A stretch of DNA of 64,000 nucleotides from Enterocloster lavalensis (GCF_902364025.1 NZ_CABJCG010000001.1:682001-746000); one strand, 5' to 3'. Shown: positions 22,136 through 31,720, counted from the first letter of the stretch. Numbers and translations: made by a program. The notes: a model not told the origin generated them from the letters alone.

Positions 22136-23534
22136 TGGAACCCTGGGAGGAGTTTTCAGCCCTGGCGGTCCAAAGCTCCGGCTCCACCGCTTCCACCCAC
22201 CGGTCCGCCAGCCGCTCCAGGGTAAAAATGGCGTTGGACGGGCTGGTAGAGGGGCACTTCACCGCCTCCCTGCCGGTGTACTCACGGCAGTATTTTTGGT
22301 AGAGCCGGTAGGCCGTATCCCCGTTGGCAATCACGGTCTGAATCTCGGCGGCGCGCAAAATGCGGTTGATGTCCGCAGGCACCACGTTGCGGATGCTCTG
22401 TTCACTGGAGCCCTTGATGTCGCAAACCGCCACCACATCCCACAGGGCGATGCCGCGGCGCAGCAGCAGGGCCTTTCGCGCAGCGGTATCCGCCGGAACC
22501 GGCTCTCCAAACAGCCTGGCCAACAGCTTCCAGAAGCGGTTTTTCGGATCTCCGTAGTGGAAACCATTCTCCCGGCTGCGCGCAGAAGGAAAGCTTCCCA
22601 GAATCAGGATACGGGAATTTTCATTGTACACAGGTTCCAGTGGATTGTGCATCCGCTCATAACCGGCGGGCAGCTCATCCTCGATATAATCCCTGGAATC
22701 CAGCTTCTGGCGCCGCCTGCTCATGGGTGCGGCCACTCCCCCGTCCTTCGCAATGGCCAGGACAAAGGCATTGATCTGAAGCTTGTTCTCCTCGTACAGA
22801 TCCATGCTCTGATACAGCTCCTTGTAGGTTTTCAGGAGCTGGAACTTAAGCTTCACCGCGTTGGCTTTTTTCCAGTCCGTGCTGACCAGGCTTCCCTTGC
22901 GTTTCATGTAATAGTAAATGGGAATCTGGATGGCGGTGAAACGCTCCGCATGGCGGATAAAGCTCAGATTGAACAGAAAATCCTCGCACCACCTGAGATC
23001 CCGGTCCATCTCCAGCTGATGTTCCTCGATGATTCTGCGCCGGTACAGCTTGTTCCAGAGCACGCCATAGTAGAAGTCCGCCGGATCCCGCATCATGTTC
23101 TCCGCGTACTCCTGCCTGGTCAGCAGTCCCCGCTTGCGGATGTGCTGCTTCTCCGTGAACACCGCGCCGTCCACCCGGTAAAAGTCCGCTATCACCATAT
23201 CACAGTCATATTTTTCAGCGGCGTAAACCAAACTTTCCGTGGCGTCCCGGGTCAGCCAGTCGTCGCTGTCCATGAACTGCAGATATTTCCCCGCCGCCAT
23301 TTGGATGGCCTGATTCCGGCTGTCCGAGACCCCGGTGTTGGCCTTGTCAATGACGTGGAACCGCTCGTCCATCTGCTCGTACTCCCGGCAGATCTGGAGG
23401 GTGGTATCCGTGCTTCCGTCGTTGATAACGATTATCTCCATATCCCGAAAAGTCTGCTCCATGGCGCTGTTGAGACAGCGGCGGAGATATTTTTCGGCAT
23501 TGTACGCGGGAATTATCAGTGAGACCAGTGGCAT
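22116..23534 (-). CDS. Fusion: GT2 glycosyltransferase plus DNA-deoxyinosine/uracil-type glycosylase
   Basis: One 472-residue frame with two unrelated domains. Residues 1-290 are a family 2 glycosyltransferase: SLIIPAYNAEKYL start, VINDGSTD, and DSDDW (89-93) as nucleotide-sugar/metal site. Residues 295-455 are a uracil-DNA glycosylase superfamily domain of the deoxyinosine glycosylase group: LGSFPS (312-317), GFHYGDPKNRFWKLL, ALWDV (363-367) and PSTSPSNA (428-435). There is no stop or frameshift at the junction (…GYERMHNPLEPV…); Met295 could be the start of a formerly separate gene, but it has no strong ribosome site. ATG 23534 has AAAGGAG 9 bases upstream. A second stand-alone glycosylase of this group lies at 43221-43769. 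Confidence 0.88.
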   Translation of the reverse strand: MPLVSLIIPAYNAEKYLRRCLNSAMEQTFRDMEIIVINDGSTDTTLQICREYEQMDERFHVIDKANTGVSDSRNQAIQMAAGKYLQFMDSDDWLTRDATESLVYAAEKYDCDMVIADFYRVDGAVFTEKQHIRKRGLLTRQEYAENMMRDPADFYYGVLWNKLYRRRIIEEHQLEMDRDLRWCEDFLFNLSFIRHAERFTAIQIPIYYYMKRKGSLVSTDWKKANAVKLKFQLLKTYKELYQSMDLYEENKLQINAFVLAIAKDGGVAAPMSRRRQKLDSRDYIEDELPAGYERMHNPLEPVYNENSRILILGSFPSARSRENGFHYGDPKNRFWKLLARLFGEPVPADTAARKALLLRRGIALWDVVAVCDIKGSSEQSIRNVVPADINRILRAAEIQTVIANGDTAYRLYQKYCREYTGREAVKCPSTSPSNAIFTLERLADRWVEAVEPELWTARAENSSQGSIRQSPE

Positions 23535-23585
23535 ATCAGACAGCTCCTTTCGCTTCATGGGCACATCGGGCGGCTACGCAGCGCC

Positions 23586-24662
23586 TCAGTTAACCGGCGC
23601 CTGTTTATCAAAGCAGATTACCTGAAGGATCACCTGCTCTTTTTTTCGATTGTTCAATGAAACCAGCAGTACATTTCCATTCTTTAACGGGACTAATTTT
23701 AAACAGTACCCTTTTATCTTATGTCTCAGGACACATTCCATATTTTCTTGTGGATCCAGAAAAAACAGTTCCCGCTCTTTCTTGACAAAATACAGCATAT
23801 CATTTGGCAATACTCCCCATGAGCTAATCTCTATTTGATCAAAGGGGATCGGATCGATACGCTTTTGTCCGTCCATTATATTGACCCGGGTTACGATTCC
23901 ATTGCCCAGCACGTAAAAATGTTTGTTATGGGAATCAAACCACACCTCATAATTAATCCGGTTGGAGTCCACATCATATCTGCCAATTTCATTTAAATTG
24001 AAATCAAATAGTATTACCTCTGCCGGGAATCTTGTGTTTTCAATCGGTTGAATCAAATAAATATAGTTCTGTGCAACGCCCACATTGTGATACGCATAGA
24101 AAATGGGCAGAGAAACGGAGCTCATAATATTTCCCGACTGATCCATTAATGAAATAAAGATATTCTCCTGATCAACATTGATCTGTGTCATAATCAGGCC
24201 GTTGGGCAATTCACGCCAGGTTTCACATGCCAGAAACTTTTTATATGCACGCTCTGCGACCGGAAGCGGGAAATCCCACTTTTTCCGTCCGCTTCTCGTT
24301 TCATAACAGGCCCACTCCATGAAAATTGTATCCCGATCCGGCATATAAGCATACCACGGCGGCATCACGGTCCTTCTGATATCCGGAAATCTAGCCAATC
24401 TATGATTTTGCTCATATAAAACAAATTCATCCTCTTTTGTCAAAAAACCAATCATCCCATTTCCGGCATAGTTCTTTGTCCAAAAGAAGGATGGCAGCAG
24501 ATCGGAAGGCACGCTTAAGATCTCCTGTATCTCCCCTGTATCGCTGGCGGACTTAAAAAAGGCTCGCCCTTCCCGCGCCTGATACAGGATCACATGATCG
24601 GAATCCATGCCGAGAAATATCCCGTTGATCGAAACTGGCTTGTCTGCAAAAATATCCCCCAT
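23586..24662 (-). CDS. Unknown protein, probably beta-propeller-like, with AT-richer composition
   Basis: A 358-residue protein rich in aromatic and beta-strand segments that recur about every 40-50 residues (for example NGIFLGMDSDHVILYQA, NKHFYVLGNGIVTRVN, NGNVLLVSLNN). That pattern suggests a blade-repeat (propeller) fold. No signal peptide, membrane segment or catalytic motif seen; family not recognised. Its DNA is visibly lower in GC than its neighbours, suggesting transfer. ATG 24662 has GATGAGG 6 bases upstream. Ends 51 bases before the glycosyltransferase fusion on the same strand, so the two may be co-transcribed. Confidence 0.75.
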   Translation of the reverse strand: MGDIFADKPVSINGIFLGMDSDHVILYQAREGRAFFKSASDTGEIQEILSVPSDLLPSFFWTKNYAGNGMIGFLTKEDEFVLYEQNHRLARFPDIRRTVMPPWYAYMPDRDTIFMEWACYETRSGRKKWDFPLPVAERAYKKFLACETWRELPNGLIMTQINVDQENIFISLMDQSGNIMSSVSLPIFYAYHNVGVAQNYIYLIQPIENTRFPAEVILFDFNLNEIGRYDVDSNRINYEVWFDSHNKHFYVLGNGIVTRVNIMDGQKRIDPIPFDQIEISSWGVLPNDMLYFVKKERELFFLDPQENMECVLRHKIKGYCLKLVPLKNGNVLLVSLNNRKKEQVILQVICFDKQAPVN

Positions 24663-24723
24663 ACATTACCTCATCTCCAGTCATCCCCGCGGCCTATCCG
24701 GTGTCCCCGGCTTTTACCGCAAT

Positions 24724-24765
24724 AAAAAGAAAAATCCAGCAAACCTCTAAACAAGGCTTTCTGGA
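24724..24765 (-). terminator. Intrinsic terminator after tRNA-Trp
   Basis: On the minus strand TCCAG-A-AAGCCT (24765-24754) pairs with AGGTTT-G-CTGGA (24746-24735) and is followed by TTTTTCTTTTT. It ends the tRNA transcript. Confidence 0.82.
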
Positions 24766-24801
24766 CTTCCTTCGGGTTGGGCTATTCTTTCAAATAGTCA
24801 G

Positions 24802-24872
24802 CAGGGGAAGAGGGGCTCGAACCCCCATCTACGGTTTTGGAGACCGCTGCTCTACCATTGAACTATTCCCCT
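24802..24872 (-). tRNA. tRNA-Trp (anticodon CCA)
   Basis: 71 bases on the minus strand. The acceptor stem AGGGGAA pairs perfectly with TTCCCCT; D-arm GTTC-AATGGTA-GAGC; anticodon stem GCGGT/ACCGT with loop CTCCAAA giving CCA; T-arm GGGGG-TTCGAGC-CCCTC with one wobble. The 3' CCA is not encoded. Flanked by its own promoter and terminator, between radA and the propeller-like gene. Confidence 0.96.
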
Positions 24873-24902
24873 TCAGTGCGCTGTATCTCAGCGCGCTAAA
24901 TT

Positions 24903-24931
24903 ATAATACCACATCCTTTGGGGCTTGTCAA
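24903..24931 (-). promoter_or_regulatory. Promoter of tRNA-Trp
   Basis: TTGACA (24926-24931), a 17-base spacer and TATTAT (24903-24908) on the minus strand, about 30 bases before the tRNA 5' end. Confidence 0.8.
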
Positions 24932-24960
24932 CAAAATTATCCAATTTTTTTGCTTCCCCC

Positions 24961-26343
24961 TCACAACAACCCAATGGCCTCCCGCACATTCTTCACCCCA
25001 TGGAGTTTGATCCCCTCCACCGGTTTCATCTTCTCCAGACATACCTGGGGAAGGATGCAGGCGGTGAAGCCCAGCTTGGCGGCCTCCCGGACCCGCTGTT
25101 CCGCTTGGGACACGGCCCGGACCTCGCCGGATAATCCCACCTCGCCGAAGATCAGCATTCTCGGGTCCACCGGCCGGTCCTTGTAGCTGGACATCAGCGC
25201 CATCACAATGGCCAGATCCAGGGCCGGCTCGTTCATCTTCATGCCGCCCGCGATATTCACGTAGGCGTCCAGCCGCCCCAGATCGTAGCGGCACCGCTTC
25301 TCCAGCACCGCCATCAGCAGGTTCACCCGGTTGTAATCCGTGCCCGCCGCCGTGCGCCTTGGCATGCCGAAGCTGGTTTCCGCCACCAGGGCCTGAACCT
25401 CCAGCAGAATGGGCCTCGTGCCCTCCAGGGAACAGGCCACCACCGCGCCGCTAGCCTCCTCGGGCCTGCCGTTCAGCATAAACTCCGAGGGATTCTCCAC
25501 CTCCACCAGGCCCTGCTCCGCCATCTCGAACACGCCGATCTCATTGGTGGAGCCAAAACGGTTCTTGACGCTGCGCAAAATCCGGTAGGAGGCGTTGCGG
25601 TCCCCCTCGAAATAGAGCACCGTGTCCACCATGTGCTCCAGCACCCTGGGACCGGCCACCACGCCTTCCTTGGTCACGTGTCCCACCACGAAAATGGCGA
25701 TGCCCTGGGTCTTGGCGGTCTGCATCAGCATGCTGGTGGACTCCCGGACCTGGCTGACGCTGCCGGGCGCGGAGGACACCTCCTCCCGGTACATGGTCTG
25801 GATGGAGTCGATGACCACGATCTCCGGCTTTTCCGCCTCAATGGTCCGGTCGATGCGGTCCAGATTGGTCTCGCAGAGGAAACGCAGGTCGCCCTGCACC
25901 TCGCCGATGCGGTTGGCGCGCATCTTGATCTGTTTTAAGGACTCCTCGCCCGATATGTACAGCACCCGGTGTCCCGCGCCTGACAAATGGCGGCACACCT
26001 GCAAAAGCAGCGTGGATTTGCCGATGCCGGGATCGCCGCCCACCAGCACCAGGGAACCGTTCACAATACCGTCCCCCAGCACCCGGTCCAGCTCCTTAAA
26101 GCCGGTGGGAATCCGGTCCTGCTCCTGCAAATCGATCTCGGACAGCAGCGCGGGCTTCACCGCCGGAGCCAGGCTCCGCCTGCCTGCGCCCAGGGACGAG
26201 GACGCCCCGGAGGGGGAGGACTTTGCGATGGGTTCCTCCACCATGGTGTTCCATGCCTTGCAGGCCGGGCACTGCCCCATCCACTTGCTGGACTCGTACC
26301 CGCACTCGCTGCAGAAAAATGCTGTTGTTCTCGCTTTTGCCAT
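24961..26343 (-). CDS. radA: DNA repair protein RadA (RadA/Sms)
   Basis: A 460-residue RecA-like branch-migration ATPase that helps process recombination intermediates. N-terminal zinc finger CSECGYESSKWMGQCPAC (residues 11-28), Walker A GGDPGIGKST, Walker B IVVIDSIQT, the RadA-specific KNRFGS motif, and a C-terminal Lon-protease-like domain (about residues 290-460). Full length. Upstream of the tRNA-Trp gene; ATG 26343 follows GGAG of AAAGGAGAGAACAGCAGC. Confidence 0.97.
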   Translation of the reverse strand: MAKARTTAFFCSECGYESSKWMGQCPACKAWNTMVEEPIAKSSPSGASSSLGAGRRSLAPAVKPALLSEIDLQEQDRIPTGFKELDRVLGDGIVNGSLVLVGGDPGIGKSTLLLQVCRHLSGAGHRVLYISGEESLKQIKMRANRIGEVQGDLRFLCETNLDRIDRTIEAEKPEIVVIDSIQTMYREEVSSAPGSVSQVRESTSMLMQTAKTQGIAIFVVGHVTKEGVVAGPRVLEHMVDTVLYFEGDRNASYRILRSVKNRFGSTNEIGVFEMAEQGLVEVENPSEFMLNGRPEEASGAVVACSLEGTRPILLEVQALVAETSFGMPRRTAAGTDYNRVNLLMAVLEKRCRYDLGRLDAYVNIAGGMKMNEPALDLAIVMALMSSYKDRPVDPRMLIFGEVGLSGEVRAVSQAEQRVREAAKLGFTACILPQVCLEKMKPVEGIKLHGVKNVREAIGLL

Positions 26344-26379
26344 GCTGCTGTTCTCTCCTTTAATTCAAGTATACGCAAA

Positions 26380-26403
26380 GGCCGGAACAGAATCGTTCCG
26401 GCC
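26380..26403 (-). terminator. Candidate terminator between the 138-residue protein gene and radA
   Basis: GGCCGGAAC (26380-26388), a 6-base loop and GTTCCGGCC (26395-26403) form a perfect 9-pair hairpin. The minus-strand tail is only TTTGCG, so it may be partial. Confidence 0.55.
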
Positions 26404-26429
26404 CTTTGACTGATAAGCCCTTCAGGGAT

Positions 26430-26846
26430 TTACTGGCGTTTCACCGCGCTGACCTTTACCGCTTTTCCTTCTTCCAGCTCCACGCTCACGCTCAGTTTGC
26501 CGCTCATATTCGTCATCATGCTGCCCACAGCCATATCGTCCACATAGACTTCATAATCCGTGTCGTTCTCCAGCTGTACCGTAATCTGAGCATCCCGGCC
26601 GCCTTCCACCATGAATTCCACCGCCGTGTCGGTGACCTTAAAATGCTCTGCCGCCGTGCCCGGAACAGACTCATACACAAACATGTCATTGCGCTCCAAC
26701 TTGGTAATCTCACTGTAAGTCTTCACCTTGTACAGGTCGCCCTTGTATTCAAAATCAGACTTCTTCGCCTTTGCTCCCAATGTATAATTGCCAAAACTGA
26801 TGGTGCCATCCTGCTCCGCACGGATTAATTCTTCAATGACCGGCAT
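26430..26846 (-). CDS. Conserved small protein of unknown function (138 residues)
   Basis: Starts MPVIEELIRAEQDGTISFGN at ATG 26846, with AGGAGG 9 bases upstream. The sequence has a beta-rich core (DFEYKGDLYKVKTYSEITKLERNDMFVYESVPGT) and a C-terminal beta-sandwich-like tail ending in KAVKVSAVKRQ. Similar proteins occur in Lachnospiraceae and are sometimes labelled endosialidase in annotation, but no sialidase motif is visible, so I do not adopt that name. Single gene with its own promoter between clpC and radA. Confidence 0.8.
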   Translation of the reverse strand: MPVIEELIRAEQDGTISFGNYTLGAKAKKSDFEYKGDLYKVKTYSEITKLERNDMFVYESVPGTAAEHFKVTDTAVEFMVEGGRDAQITVQLENDTDYEVYVDDMAVGSMMTNMSGKLSVSVELEEGKAVKVSAVKRQ

Positions 26847-26954
26847 CTTTCTTATCCTCCTGCTCTTGTACTTAAACCTGGTTGCTTTTAAAATATAACA
26901 GTTCAGACATCCGATGAAAAAACAGGGTCCCGCCGTCCGGTCTGTTATTCTAAA

Positions 26955-26983
26955 ATTATACAACAAATTTTCACGGTTGACCA
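26955..26983 (-). promoter_or_regulatory. Promoter of the 138-residue protein gene
   Basis: TGGTCA (26978-26983), a 17-base spacer and a perfect TATAAT (26955-26960) on the minus strand. An imperfect hairpin (GACCGGCAC / GTGCTGGTC, 26979-27002) overlaps the -35 side, just after the clpC stop, and may be a weak end signal for the clpC message. Confidence 0.65.
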
Positions 26984-27016
26984 GCACAACTTGGTGCCGG
27001 TCCCGCAAATAGTTGT

Positions 27017-29545
27017 TTACGGCGATACCGCGGCCGTTTCTTCCTTTTTCGACTTAGCCGCCCTGGTGCCGGTCCCCTGCGCCGGACTGCGCCTGCGGGC
27101 CGCACGGACGGAGAAGGTCAGGGCATCGCCCGAGGCTCCCACTTCCACCTTGCAGCCGGTCTTGATCTTTCCGTCCAGCATGGCCTCCGCCATTTTGTCC
27201 TCCAGCATGCTCTGGATGGTGCGCCGAAGGGGTCTGGCCCCGTATTTCTCATCGTAACCCTTGTCGATAAGCAAGGTCTTGGCCTCCTCGCTCACCGTCA
27301 GACCAATTCCCAGCTGGTCCTTGGCGCGCTTTACAATGCTGCGCAGCATAATCTCCACAATGCCCTTCATGTGCTCCTTGTTCAGCTGGTGGAACACGAT
27401 AATCTCGTCAATCCGGTTCAGGAATTCCGGCTTAAACAGGCGTTTTACCTCCTCCATCACACGGCCCTTCATGAAATCGTAGTCCGCCTTGGCGTCGCTT
27501 GCCATTCCAAAGCCCAGACGCTTGGGGGAAATGATATTCTCCGCGCCCGCGTTGCTTGTCATGATGATGATGGTATTTTTAAAATCGATCTTTCTGCCCT
27601 GGGCGTCCGTAATATGGCCGTCATCCAGCACCTGCAGCAGGATATTGAACACATCCGGGTGCGCCTTCTCAATCTCGTCGAACAGGATCACGGAATAAGG
27701 GTTGCGCCGCACCTTCTCGCTGAGCTGGCCGCCCTCGTCGTAGCCCACATAACCTGGCGGGGAACCGATCATCTTGGAAACGCTGTGCTTCTCCATATAT
27801 TCGGACATATCCACCCGGATCAGCGCGCTCTCGGTCCCGAACATGGCCTCTGCCAGTGTCTTGGACAGCTCCGTTTTTCCCACGCCGGTGGGACCTAAGA
27901 ACAGGAAGGAACCGATGGGGCGGCTGGGATCCTTAAGGCCCACCCTGCCTCTGCGGATGGCCTTGGAAACCGCGGTCACCGCCTCCTCCTGGCCCACAAC
28001 ACGGCCGTGGAGGATGCCCTCGAGGTTGCGCAGGCGCTCGGATTCCTCCTCCGCCAGCTTCTGCACCGGAATCTTGGTCCAGCCGGACACCACGGCCGCG
28101 ATCTCATTTTCCCCGACCACCAGCTTTCTGGTATCACGCTCGGACTGCCACTTGTTCTGAATCTGGGTGATCTTTTCCCGCAGCTTCTGCTGTTTCTTCT
28201 TGATCTCCCCGGCTTTCTCGTAGGCCTCGGTCTTGATGGCCTCCTCCTTCTCCTCCTCCAGGGCGTCGATCTGCTCCTCCAGCTTCTTGATCTTCTCCGG
28301 CTTGGTGTAGCCGATCAGCCGGGTCCGGGAGGATGCCTCGTCGATCAGGTCGATGGCCTTGTCCGGCAGGAAACGGTCGTTGATGTAGCGGCTGGACAGC
28401 TTCACCGCGGCCTCCAGGGCCTCGTCTGTAATCTCCACCTTGTGGTGGCTTTCATAACGGCTTCTCAGCCCCTTCAAAATCGCCAGGGACTCCTCCTCCG
28501 TGGGTTCATCCACGGTCACCGGCTGGAACCGGCGCTCCAGAGCGGAGTCCTTCTCGATGTACTTGCGGTACTCGTTGATGGTGGTTGCGCCGATCAGCTG
28601 GAGCTCGCCTCTTGCCAGGCTGGGCTTTAAAATGTTGGAGGCGTCCAGCGCGCCCTCCGCTCCGCCCGCGCCGATAATGGTGTGAATCTCGTCGATGAAC
28701 AGCAGCACGTCCCCGGATTCGATCACCTCGGAGATCACCTTCTTGATCCGCTCCTCGAACTCACCCCGGTACTTGGACCCGGCCACCATGCCGGACAGAT
28801 CCAGAGTCATCACCCGCTTATCCAGAATCGTCTCCGGAACGTCGCCCAAAACGATCATCTGCGCCAGTCCCTCCACCACGGCGGTCTTGCCCACGCCGGG
28901 CTCTCCGATCAGGCAGGGGTTGTTCTTGGTCCGGCGGCTTAAAATCTGCACCAGGCGCTGAATTTCCGCCTCCCGGCCGATCACCGGGTCCAGCTTGCCC
29001 TCCCTGGCCATCTGCGTCAGGTTCCGGCTGTACTCGTCCAGGGTCGGGGTGGCGTTTCCGCGCTTGCCCGCCCGCGGGTTCTGCAGCTCCTCCTTATAGG
29101 CGGGGGCGTCCTCTCCCATGGCGGCCAGCAGATCGATATAAAGCTTCTGCACGTTCACGCCGATGGTGTTGAGCAGGCGGCTGGCCACGCAGTCGCTTTC
29201 CCGCAGAATCGAAATCAAAATGTGCTCGGTGCCGATCTGATTGGCCTTAAAACGCACGGCCTCCCGGTAGCTGTTCTCGATGACCCGTCTGGCTCTGGGC
29301 GTGTACGCGTTTTTATCCGCTGTCTGAAGGGTGGGATTGGGCGCGATCAGCTGGCTCACCAGGTCGATGACCCTGGTCTCCTCCACGCCGTTCTCCTCCA
29401 ATACCTTGGCAGCGACGCCGTTGCCCTCCTGCAGCAGGCCGATCAGCAGATGCTCCGTCCCCACATACCCGTGGTTTAAGGACTCCGCAACACTGACCGC
29501 AAGGCTTAACGCCTCCCTGGCCTGCGGTGTATATTGATCCATCAT
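27017..29545 (-). CDS. clpC: ATP-dependent Clp protease ATPase subunit ClpC
   Basis: An 842-residue AAA+ unfoldase for ClpP. Two N-terminal Clp repeats (residues about 3-145), first AAA domain with GEPGVGKT, a coiled-coil M-domain with UVR-like [16 protein letters not shown], second AAA domain with GPTGVGKT and LFDEIEKAH, and a C-terminal D2-small domain. It recognises arginine-phosphorylated proteins made by McsB. Last gene of GntR-mcsA-mcsB-clpC; 18 bases after mcsB. AGGAGG is 10 bases before ATG 29545. The tail has an extra basic stretch ([23 protein letters not shown]). Confidence 0.97.
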   Translation of the reverse strand: MMDQYTPQAREALSLAVSVAESLNHGYVGTEHLLIGLLQEGNGVAAKVLEENGVEETRVIDLVSQLIAPNPTLQTADKNAYTPRARRVIENSYREAVRFKANQIGTEHILISILRESDCVASRLLNTIGVNVQKLYIDLLAAMGEDAPAYKEELQNPRAGKRGNATPTLDEYSRNLTQMAREGKLDPVIGREAEIQRLVQILSRRTKNNPCLIGEPGVGKTAVVEGLAQMIVLGDVPETILDKRVMTLDLSGMVAGSKYRGEFEERIKKVISEVIESGDVLLFIDEIHTIIGAGGAEGALDASNILKPSLARGELQLIGATTINEYRKYIEKDSALERRFQPVTVDEPTEEESLAILKGLRSRYESHHKVEITDEALEAAVKLSSRYINDRFLPDKAIDLIDEASSRTRLIGYTKPEKIKKLEEQIDALEEEKEEAIKTEAYEKAGEIKKKQQKLREKITQIQNKWQSERDTRKLVVGENEIAAVVSGWTKIPVQKLAEEESERLRNLEGILHGRVVGQEEAVTAVSKAIRRGRVGLKDPSRPIGSFLFLGPTGVGKTELSKTLAEAMFGTESALIRVDMSEYMEKHSVSKMIGSPPGYVGYDEGGQLSEKVRRNPYSVILFDEIEKAHPDVFNILLQVLDDGHITDAQGRKIDFKNTIIIMTSNAGAENIISPKRLGFGMASDAKADYDFMKGRVMEEVKRLFKPEFLNRIDEIIVFHQLNKEHMKGIVEIMLRSIVKRAKDQLGIGLTVSEEAKTLLIDKGYDEKYGARPLRRTIQSMLEDKMAEAMLDGKIKTGCKVEVGASGDALTFSVRAARRRSPAQGTGTRAAKSKKEETAAVSP

Positions 29546-29563
29546 GTCGTGTTTTCCTCCTGT

Positions 29564-30604
29564 CTATTTCATTACAATCTCCGGAAGGTGCTCCCGGATA
29601 TAGGCCGCTCTGGCCTGGTCCAATTCCTCTTTCTCCAGCGGCCGGTCCGCACTCAGGCGCAGGTTGGCCGGTTTGATTCCCAGAATCATGCTGTAAATGC
29701 TGCACGGGGTCTCAAACTTCAACAGGCCGTCCGCCTCCCCCGCCATCAGCTGGGACAAAAAGATCCTGGCGTCCTTCTCGGCGATCCTGCGGGCGTACTT
29801 AAGCACCCCGTAGGACTTCCAGGCCTCGTCCTCCCGCTCCAGCCGCTGGGAGCTTAAGGCCGCCTTGCGGACCCGCTGTTCCTGATTGTTCAGCTGCGCC
29901 GCGGCCTTGGTCACCAATTCGATAATCTCCCGCTCCGACTGACCCAGGGTCCGCTGGTTAGACACCTCGTACATACTACCGTAATTGTCGCTTCCCTCGC
30001 CGTACAGGCCGCGGATCGCCGTTCCAAACCGGCTCATATCGGCCACGATGCTCTGGAACTTGCGCACCTGGGACAGCACCGGCAGGTGCAGCACCACGCA
30101 GGCCCGAAGCCCCGTCCCCACATTGGTGGGGAAGGAGGTCAGATAGCCGTATTTGTCGTCAAATGCGTAGGAAAAACGCTCGTTGACGTAATCATCCATC
30201 CGGTCCATCCTGGCCCAAAGCTCATCTAAATTTAGGCCCGGGGACAGAAGCTGGATGCGGATGTGGTCGTCCCCGCCCAAAATCAGGCTGGAGGCCTCGT
30301 CCTCGGAGAGCATAAGCCCCGCCGGTTCCCGCTTGCTGACCGTGGCGGAATTCAAAATCCGCCGTTCCCGCAGCGCCATCCGCTCCAGGTCCTTTATCTG
30401 GTTCAAATCCCGGCAGACGTAGGTGTTCCCGTCCAGCCCACCGATCTCTTTGAGGCCTTCCTTCAGGCGCTCCAACAGCTCCTGGGCCTGCTTCTGGTCC
30501 AGTTTGGCCGGAAATGCGTACTCATCCCAGTTTCTCGCCAGCCTGACCCGGCTGTATACCACATTGGAGCCGGTACAGTCCGTCTGTTCAAACCATCTAC
30601 TCAT
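29564..30604 (-). CDS. mcsB: Protein-arginine kinase McsB
   Basis: A 346-residue guanido kinase-fold enzyme that phosphorylates arginine on misfolded proteins for ClpCP. Landmarks are the N-terminal VVYSRVRLARN, GGDDHIRIQ, LTSFPTNVGTGLRA and the RGLYGEGSD loop. ATG 30604 lies inside the 3' end of mcsA (8-base overlap) with AGAGG upstream; the next in-frame ATG at 30613 is possible. Full length. Confidence 0.96.
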   Translation of the reverse strand: MSRWFEQTDCTGSNVVYSRVRLARNWDEYAFPAKLDQKQAQELLERLKEGLKEIGGLDGNTYVCRDLNQIKDLERMALRERRILNSATVSKREPAGLMLSEDEASSLILGGDDHIRIQLLSPGLNLDELWARMDRMDDYVNERFSYAFDDKYGYLTSFPTNVGTGLRACVVLHLPVLSQVRKFQSIVADMSRFGTAIRGLYGEGSDNYGSMYEVSNQRTLGQSEREIIELVTKAAAQLNNQEQRVRKAALSSQRLEREDEAWKSYGVLKYARRIAEKDARIFLSQLMAGEADGLLKFETPCSIYSMILGIKPANLRLSADRPLEKEELDQARAAYIREHLPEIVMK

Positions 30605-31199
30605 GCTCCTCATTCCTCTCTTTCAGCGCTTTGATCTGATCCCGGTACTGGGCCGCCAACTCGTACTCCTCCTGGCGGATCGCCTCCTTCAGCCTGGCAT
30701 CTAACGCCATAATCTGTTCCTCGCTGCTTCCCCGGCCTGCTCCCCCGGCCTGTTCCTGGTTCTGAAAGGACACGGGGCCGCCCGGAATCCGCGTCTCGCC
30801 CCGCCCGCGCTCAAAGCGGCTCTGAAACTTGGGATGCTTGCCCTTATGGCTCTCGCTCCCCTGAAGCTGCTTCATCTTGTCGCTGATAAACAGGTCGAAC
30901 ACGCCGTAGCAGTCGGGACAGCCGAAACGGCTGTTCTCCACGAAATCCTCAAAGCTGGTGCCGCAGGTGGGGCAAACCACCCTGGCCCGCTCGTCGGTCT
31001 CCTCCTCGTCATCCTCAATCCCGAGAAGCCCTGAGAGCAGCTTTCCCAGCGGAAACTCACCGTCCAGCAGGGCGGTGTACTGGCCCAGGTCCAGCTCTCT
31101 GGCGCATTGGGAACAGAGGTTGTGCTCCGTCTTGACGCCGTTTATGATCTCCGTATATTTGATATTGGCTTCCCGGATCTTACATCTCTCACACAGCAT
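30597..31199 (-). CDS. mcsA: McsA-like zinc-finger protein, activator of McsB
   Basis: A 200-residue protein with CxxC pairs: CERC and CSQC in the N-terminal part, CPTC and CPDC in the middle, then a UVR motif near the C-terminus (EEYELAAQYRDQIKALKE). It binds and activates the arginine kinase McsB and senses metals or oxidation. The middle linker is long and glycine/arginine-rich. GGAGG 6 bases before ATG 31199. Second gene of the stress operon. Confidence 0.93.
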   Translation of the reverse strand: MLCERCKIREANIKYTEIINGVKTEHNLCSQCARELDLGQYTALLDGEFPLGKLLSGLLGIEDDEEETDERARVVCPTCGTSFEDFVENSRFGCPDCYGVFDLFISDKMKQLQGSESHKGKHPKFQSRFERGRGETRIPGGPVSFQNQEQAGGAGRGSSEEQIMALDARLKEAIRQEEYELAAQYRDQIKALKERNEEHE

Positions 31200-31293
31200 A
31201 TGAATCCTCCATCCTTCTACAGGCGCTTTTCGTCTAATTGGTTATGTGTATTCCAAAAAAATCCGTTTTATGCGGTCTGCCGGAAATCGGATT

Positions 31294-31695
31294 CTATTCC
31301 TCATCCCCGCTGCACTCCGGATTTCCTCTGGTGTAGGTATCGTATATCATGTCCACCAGCTGGTGCACCTCGCTGCGGCTGATATTCTTGCAGATTCCGC
31401 AGGCCAGCACCACGTCCAGATTCTGGCGCAGTTCCTCCATGGCCTGAATCTTATCCACATCCAGCGATACCACCGCTCCCTTGCGGCGGTCCAGCTTCAC
31501 AAAGCCTTCCTGCCGTAGAACGGAATAGGCTTTGTTCACCGTGTGCATATTGATTCCCACGTACTCGGCCATCTGGCGCACCGAGGGAAGGGTGTCCCCC
31601 TCGCGGATGCGGTCCGTGGCGATGCCCATGATAATCTGATTGCGCAGCTGTATATAGATTGCTTCATCGCTGTTAAAGTCGATCTTCAATACCAT
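31294..31695 (-). CDS. Small GntR-family (YtrA-like) regulator of the mcsAB-clpC operon
   Basis: A 133-residue protein with a GntR winged helix: EAIYIQLRNQIIMGIATDRIREGDTLPSVRQMAEYVGINMHTVNKAYSVLRQEGFV, and a short C-terminal dimerisation tail without an effector domain, as in YtrA-type regulators. It occupies the position that CtsR has in Bacillus. ATG 31695 is preceded by a weak GGTGG site. It likely represses its own operon through the palindrome at 31721-31739. Confidence 0.9.
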   Translation of the reverse strand: MVLKIDFNSDEAIYIQLRNQIIMGIATDRIREGDTLPSVRQMAEYVGINMHTVNKAYSVLRQEGFVKLDRRKGAVVSLDVDKIQAMEELRQNLDVVLACGICKNISRSEVHQLVDMIYDTYTRGNPECSGDEE

Positions 31696-31720
31696 AATGC
31701 CACCATCTTTCGTTATATCT

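Noticed and set aside
22116..23534. Two separate genes fused by an assembly or sequencing error
   Set aside because: The frame is open through the junction with sensible linker residues, and no independent ribosome site precedes Met295. An error cannot be fully excluded, so the fusion is listed as a finding with a check.
24702..24800. Attachment site or integrated element at the 3' end of tRNA-Trp
   Set aside because: No repeat of the tRNA 3' end was found nearby and no integrase gene is in the window; only the composition of the neighbouring gene hints at transfer.
26430..26846. Endosialidase
   Set aside because: The name is sometimes attached to similar proteins, but the 138-residue sequence shows no sialidase catalytic motif or fold-length domain.
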